Shown here piece by piece: positions 60,401 to 64,000 of a stretch of 64,000 nt of DNA; position 1 is the first letter of the stretch, and every line of letters begins with the position of its first letter. The stretch lies in NCBI GenBank assembly GCA_035772405.1, contig JAYKKM010000126.1, forward strand, positions 62,001 through 126,000, read 5' to 3'. Made by a program: the position numbers and the translations under genes. Below the pieces are notes generated by a model that was given only the letters and a program-made list of their open reading frames with translations, was not told the DNA's origin and did no database searches. This DNA is from Chrysogorgia sp. JL179-B06 (lineage: Eukaryota; Cnidaria; Anthozoa; Scleralcyonacea; Chrysogorgiidae).

Positions 60401-63400
60401 TTGCTACATTGCATTGCATTACTACATTACATTGCATTGCTACATTGCATTGCATTGCTACATTGCATTGCATTGCTACATTTAATTGCTACATTGCATT
60501 GCTACATATTGCAACATTGCATTGCTACATTGCAACATTGCATTGCTACATTGCAACGTTGCATTGCTACATTACATTGCTTTGCTACATTGCATTGCAT
60601 TGCTACATTGCATTGCATTACTACATTGCATTGCATTGCTACATTACATTGCATTGCTACATTGCATTGCATTGCATTGCTACATTGCATTGCATTGCTA
60701 CATTGCATCGCTACATTGCTATATTGCATTGCTTCATTGCATTGCTACATATTGCAACATTGCATTGCTGCATTGCAACATTGCATTGCTACATTGCAAC
60801 ATTGCTACATTGCAATGCTACATTGCAACATTGCTACATTGCAACATTGCATTGCTACATTGCAACGTTGTATTGCTACATTACATTGCTTTGCTACATT
60901 GTATTGCATTACTACATTGCATTGCATTGCTACATTGCATTGCATTGCTACATTGCAACATTGCATTGCTACATTGCAACATTGCTACATTGCAATATTG
61001 CATTGCTACATTGCAACATTGCTACATTGCAATATTGCATTGCTTCATTGCAACATTGCATTTCTACATTGCAACATTGCTACATTGCAACATTGCTACA
61101 TTGCAATATTGCATTGCTACATTGCAACATTGCATTGCTACATTTCAATATTGCATTGCTACATTGCTACATTGCTACATTGCGTTTCTACATTGCTACA
61201 TAGTATTGCTAAATTGCTATATTATATTGCTACATTGCATTACTATATTCCTACATTGCTACATTGCATTGCTACATTGCAACATTGCATTGCTATATTG
61301 CAACATTGCCTTGCTACATTGCAACATTGCATAGCTACATATTGCAACATTGCATTGCTACATATTGCAACATTACATTGCTACATTGCATTGCTACATT
61401 GCAACATTGCTACATTGCAATATTGCATTGCTTCATTGCAACATTGCATTGCTACATTGCAACATTGCTACATTGCAACATTGCTACATTGCAATATTGC
61501 ATTGCTACATTGCAACATTGCATTGCTACATTTCAATATTGCATTGCTACATTGCTACATTGCTACATTGCGTTTCTACATTGCTACATAGTATTGCTAA
61601 ATTACTATATTATATTGCTACATTGCATTGCTATATTGCTACATTGCTACATTGCATTGCTACATTGCAACATTGCATTGCTATATTGCAACATTGCCTT
61701 GCTACATTGCAACATTGCATAGCTACATATTGCAACATTGCATTGCTATATTGCAACATTGCATTGCTACATTGCAACATTGCATTGCTACATTGCAACA
61801 TTGCATTGCTACATTGCAACATTGCATTGCTACATTGCAACATTGCATTGCTACATTGCAACATTGCATTGCTACATTGCAACATTGCATTGCTACATTG
61901 CAACATTGCATTGCTACACTGCAACGTTGCATTGCTACGTTGCAACGTTGCATTGCTAAAATGGAACGTTGCATTGCTACATTACATTGCTTTGCTACAT
62001 TGTATTGCATTGCTACATTGCATTGCATTACTACATTACATTGCATTGCTACATTCCATTGCATTGCTACATTACATTGCATTGCTACATTGCATTGCTT
62101 TACTACATTGCATTGCATTTCTACATTGCATTGCATTGCTACATTTAATTGCTACATTGCTACATTGCATTGCTACATTGCAACATTGCATTGCTACATA
62201 TTGCAAGATTGCATTGCTACATTGCAACATTGCATTGCTACATATTGCAACATTGCATTGCAACGTTGCAACATTGCATTGCTACATTGCAACATTGCAT
62301 TGCTACATTGCAACATTGCATTGCTACATTGCAACATTGCATTGCTACATTGCATTGCTACATTGCAATATTGCATTGCTACATTGCAACATTACATTGC
62401 TACATTGCAACATTGCATTGCTAAATTGGTACATTGCTACATTGCGTTGCTACATTGCTACATAGTATTGCTACATTGCTATATTATATTCATACATTGC
62501 ATTGCTATATTGCTACATTGCAACATTGCATTTCTACATTGCAACATTGCATTGCTACATTGATACATTGCATTGCAACGTTGCAACATTGCATTGATAC
62601 ATTGCAACATTGCATTCCTACATATTGCATGATTGCATTGCTACATTGCAACATTGCATTGCTACATATTGCAACATTGCATTGCTACGTTGCAACATTG
62701 CATTGCTACGTTGCAACATTGCATTGCTACATTGCAACATTGCATTGCTACATTGCATTGCTACATTGCAATATTGCATTGCTACATTGTAACATTACAT
62801 TGCTATATTGCAACATTGCATTGCTAAATTGGTACATTGCTACATTGCGTTGCTACAATGCTACATAGTATTGCTACATTGCTATATTATATTCATACAT
62901 TGCATTGCTATATTGCTACATTGCAACATTGCATTGCTACATTGCAACATTGCATTGCTACATTGCAACATTGCATTGCTACATTGCTACATTGCATTGC
63001 TAGATTGCAACATTGCATTGCTACATTGTATTGCTACATTGCATTGCTACATTGCAATATTGCATTGCTACATTGCAACATTGCATTGCTACATTGCTAC
63101 ATTGCTACATTGTTACATTGCGTTGCTACATTGCTACATTGCTACATTGCTACATTGCTACATAGTATTGCTACATTGCTATATTATATTGCTACATTGC
63201 AACATTGCATTGCTACATTGCAACATTGCATTGCTACATTGCAACATTGCATTGCTACATTGCAACATTGCATTGCTACATTGCAACATTGCATTGCTAC
63301 ATATTGCAAGATTGCATTGCTACATTGCAACATTGCATTGCTACATTGCAACATTGCATTGCTACATTGCAACATTGCATTTCTACATTGGTACATTGCT

Positions 63401-64000
63401 ACATTGCAATATTGCATTGCTACATTGCAACATTGCATTGCTACATTGCAATATTGCATTGCTAAATTGCAACATTGCATTGCTACATTGCAACATTGCA
63501 TTGCTACATTGCAACATTGCATTGCTACATTGCAACGTTGCATTGCTACATTGCAACGTTGCATTGCCACATTGCAACGTTGCATTGCTACATTGCAACA
63601 TTGCATTGCTACATTGCAACGTTGCATTGCTACATTGCAACGTTGCATTGCTACATTGCAACGTTGCATTGCTACATTGCAACATTGCATTGCTACATAT
63701 TGCAACATTGCATTGCTACATTGCAACATTGCATTGCTACATTGCAACATTGCATTGCTACATATTGCAAGATTGCATTGCTACATTGCAACATTGCATT
63801 GCTACATATTGCAACATTGCATTGCAACGTTGCAACATTGCATTGCTACATTGCAACATTGCATTGCTACATTGCAACATTGCATTGCTACATTGCAACA
63901 TTGCATTGCTACATTGCATTGCTACATTGCAATATTGCATTGCTACATTGCAACATTACATTGCTACATTGCAACATTGCATTGCTAAATTGGTACATTG

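Larger units (their letters stand above)
31059..64000. repeat. CATTG/CATTGCTA/CATTGCAA satellite array (>32.9 kb)
   Basis: The stretch begins within a few bases of the last AAGAC unit and runs to the window end. It is built from CATTG (5), CATTGCTA (8) and CATTGCAA (8), combined into periods of 13 (CATTGCATTGCTA), 18 (CATTGCATTGCATTACTA-type) and 21 (13+8). Variant words (CATTGCGTTGCTA, CATAGTATTG, CTATATTATATTG, TACATATTGCAA) mark sub-blocks. Because 18 and 21 are multiples of three, all frames stay open for long distances, up to 1,159 codons at 37645-41124. No start context, domain or codon bias suggests a gene. Nothing else was found in it. Confidence 0.97.

Noticed and set aside
31059..64000. 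Dozens of open frames of 60-1,159 codons in the right array as genes
   Set aside because: They encode the same short repeat in all frames, a direct result of 18- and 21-bp periodicity, with no domain or start context.
1..64000. CRISPR array
   Set aside because: The repeats have no unique spacers, and the sequence is eukaryotic satellite with an animal-type Polinton.

Overview
This window is a piece of eukaryotic, almost certainly animal, nuclear DNA. Two very long simple-satellite arrays flank one complete, integrated Polinton/Maverick element (a virus-like DNA transposon, adintovirus-type). The gene set (protein-primed family B DNA polymerase, retrovirus-type integrase with a chromodomain, A32/FtsK-type packaging ATPase, double jelly-roll major capsid protein) and the 6-bp target duplication identify the element. 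Host species cannot be read from the sequence; a marine invertebrate such as a mollusc or cnidarian is my guess.

Layout. (1) Positions 1-11360: a satellite of the 5-mer AAGAC and variants (GAGAC, AATAC, AAAAG), interrupted by the 8-mer AACTTGTC, with multi-kilobase segmental duplications. (2) 11361-30549: the 19,189-bp Polinton, with a perfect 30-bp terminal inverted repeat, each end lying in a larger imperfect palindrome, flanked by the exact duplication ATTGTC. (3) 30550-30727: the AAGAC satellite resumes. (4) 30728-31043: an AAAAG array with an AAAGC core. (5) 31059-64000: a second satellite built from CATTG, CATTGCTA and CATTGCAA, with higher-order tandem duplications of about 1.5, 1.65, 2.9 and 4.95 kb. 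A paralogous empty copy of the Polinton target site survives in the left array at 4507-4512.

Polinton gene order. Leftward genes: a small basic protein, a conserved ATPase-neighbour protein, packaging ATPase, major capsid protein; then a 2.6-kb non-coding stretch; then a tail-anchored virion-like protein, integrase and a possible minor capsid protein. From a 17-bp divergent promoter the rightward genes follow: a 551-residue tail-anchored protein, a fibre-like protein, a small membrane protein, a BRO-N/VRR-NUC/C2H2 fusion, three small membrane proteins, a coiled-coil protein, a VLTF3-like zinc-ribbon protein and a small zinc finger. The polymerase reads leftward from the right end and meets the zinc-finger gene at a shared CTAG. 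No adenovirus-type protease was found. Many genes carry a promoter-like word close to AAAACATATCGTATAGTATA directly in front of the start codon.

State of the element. Integrase, ATPase, both large structural-like proteins and most small genes are open. The capsid gene has one in-frame TAA and one frameshift, the polymerase has four frameshifts, and a small membrane protein gene has an in-frame TAA. This is a young but decaying insertion, unless some single-base indels are assembly errors. The many long open frames across the satellites follow from repeat periods of 15, 18 and 21 bases and are not genes.
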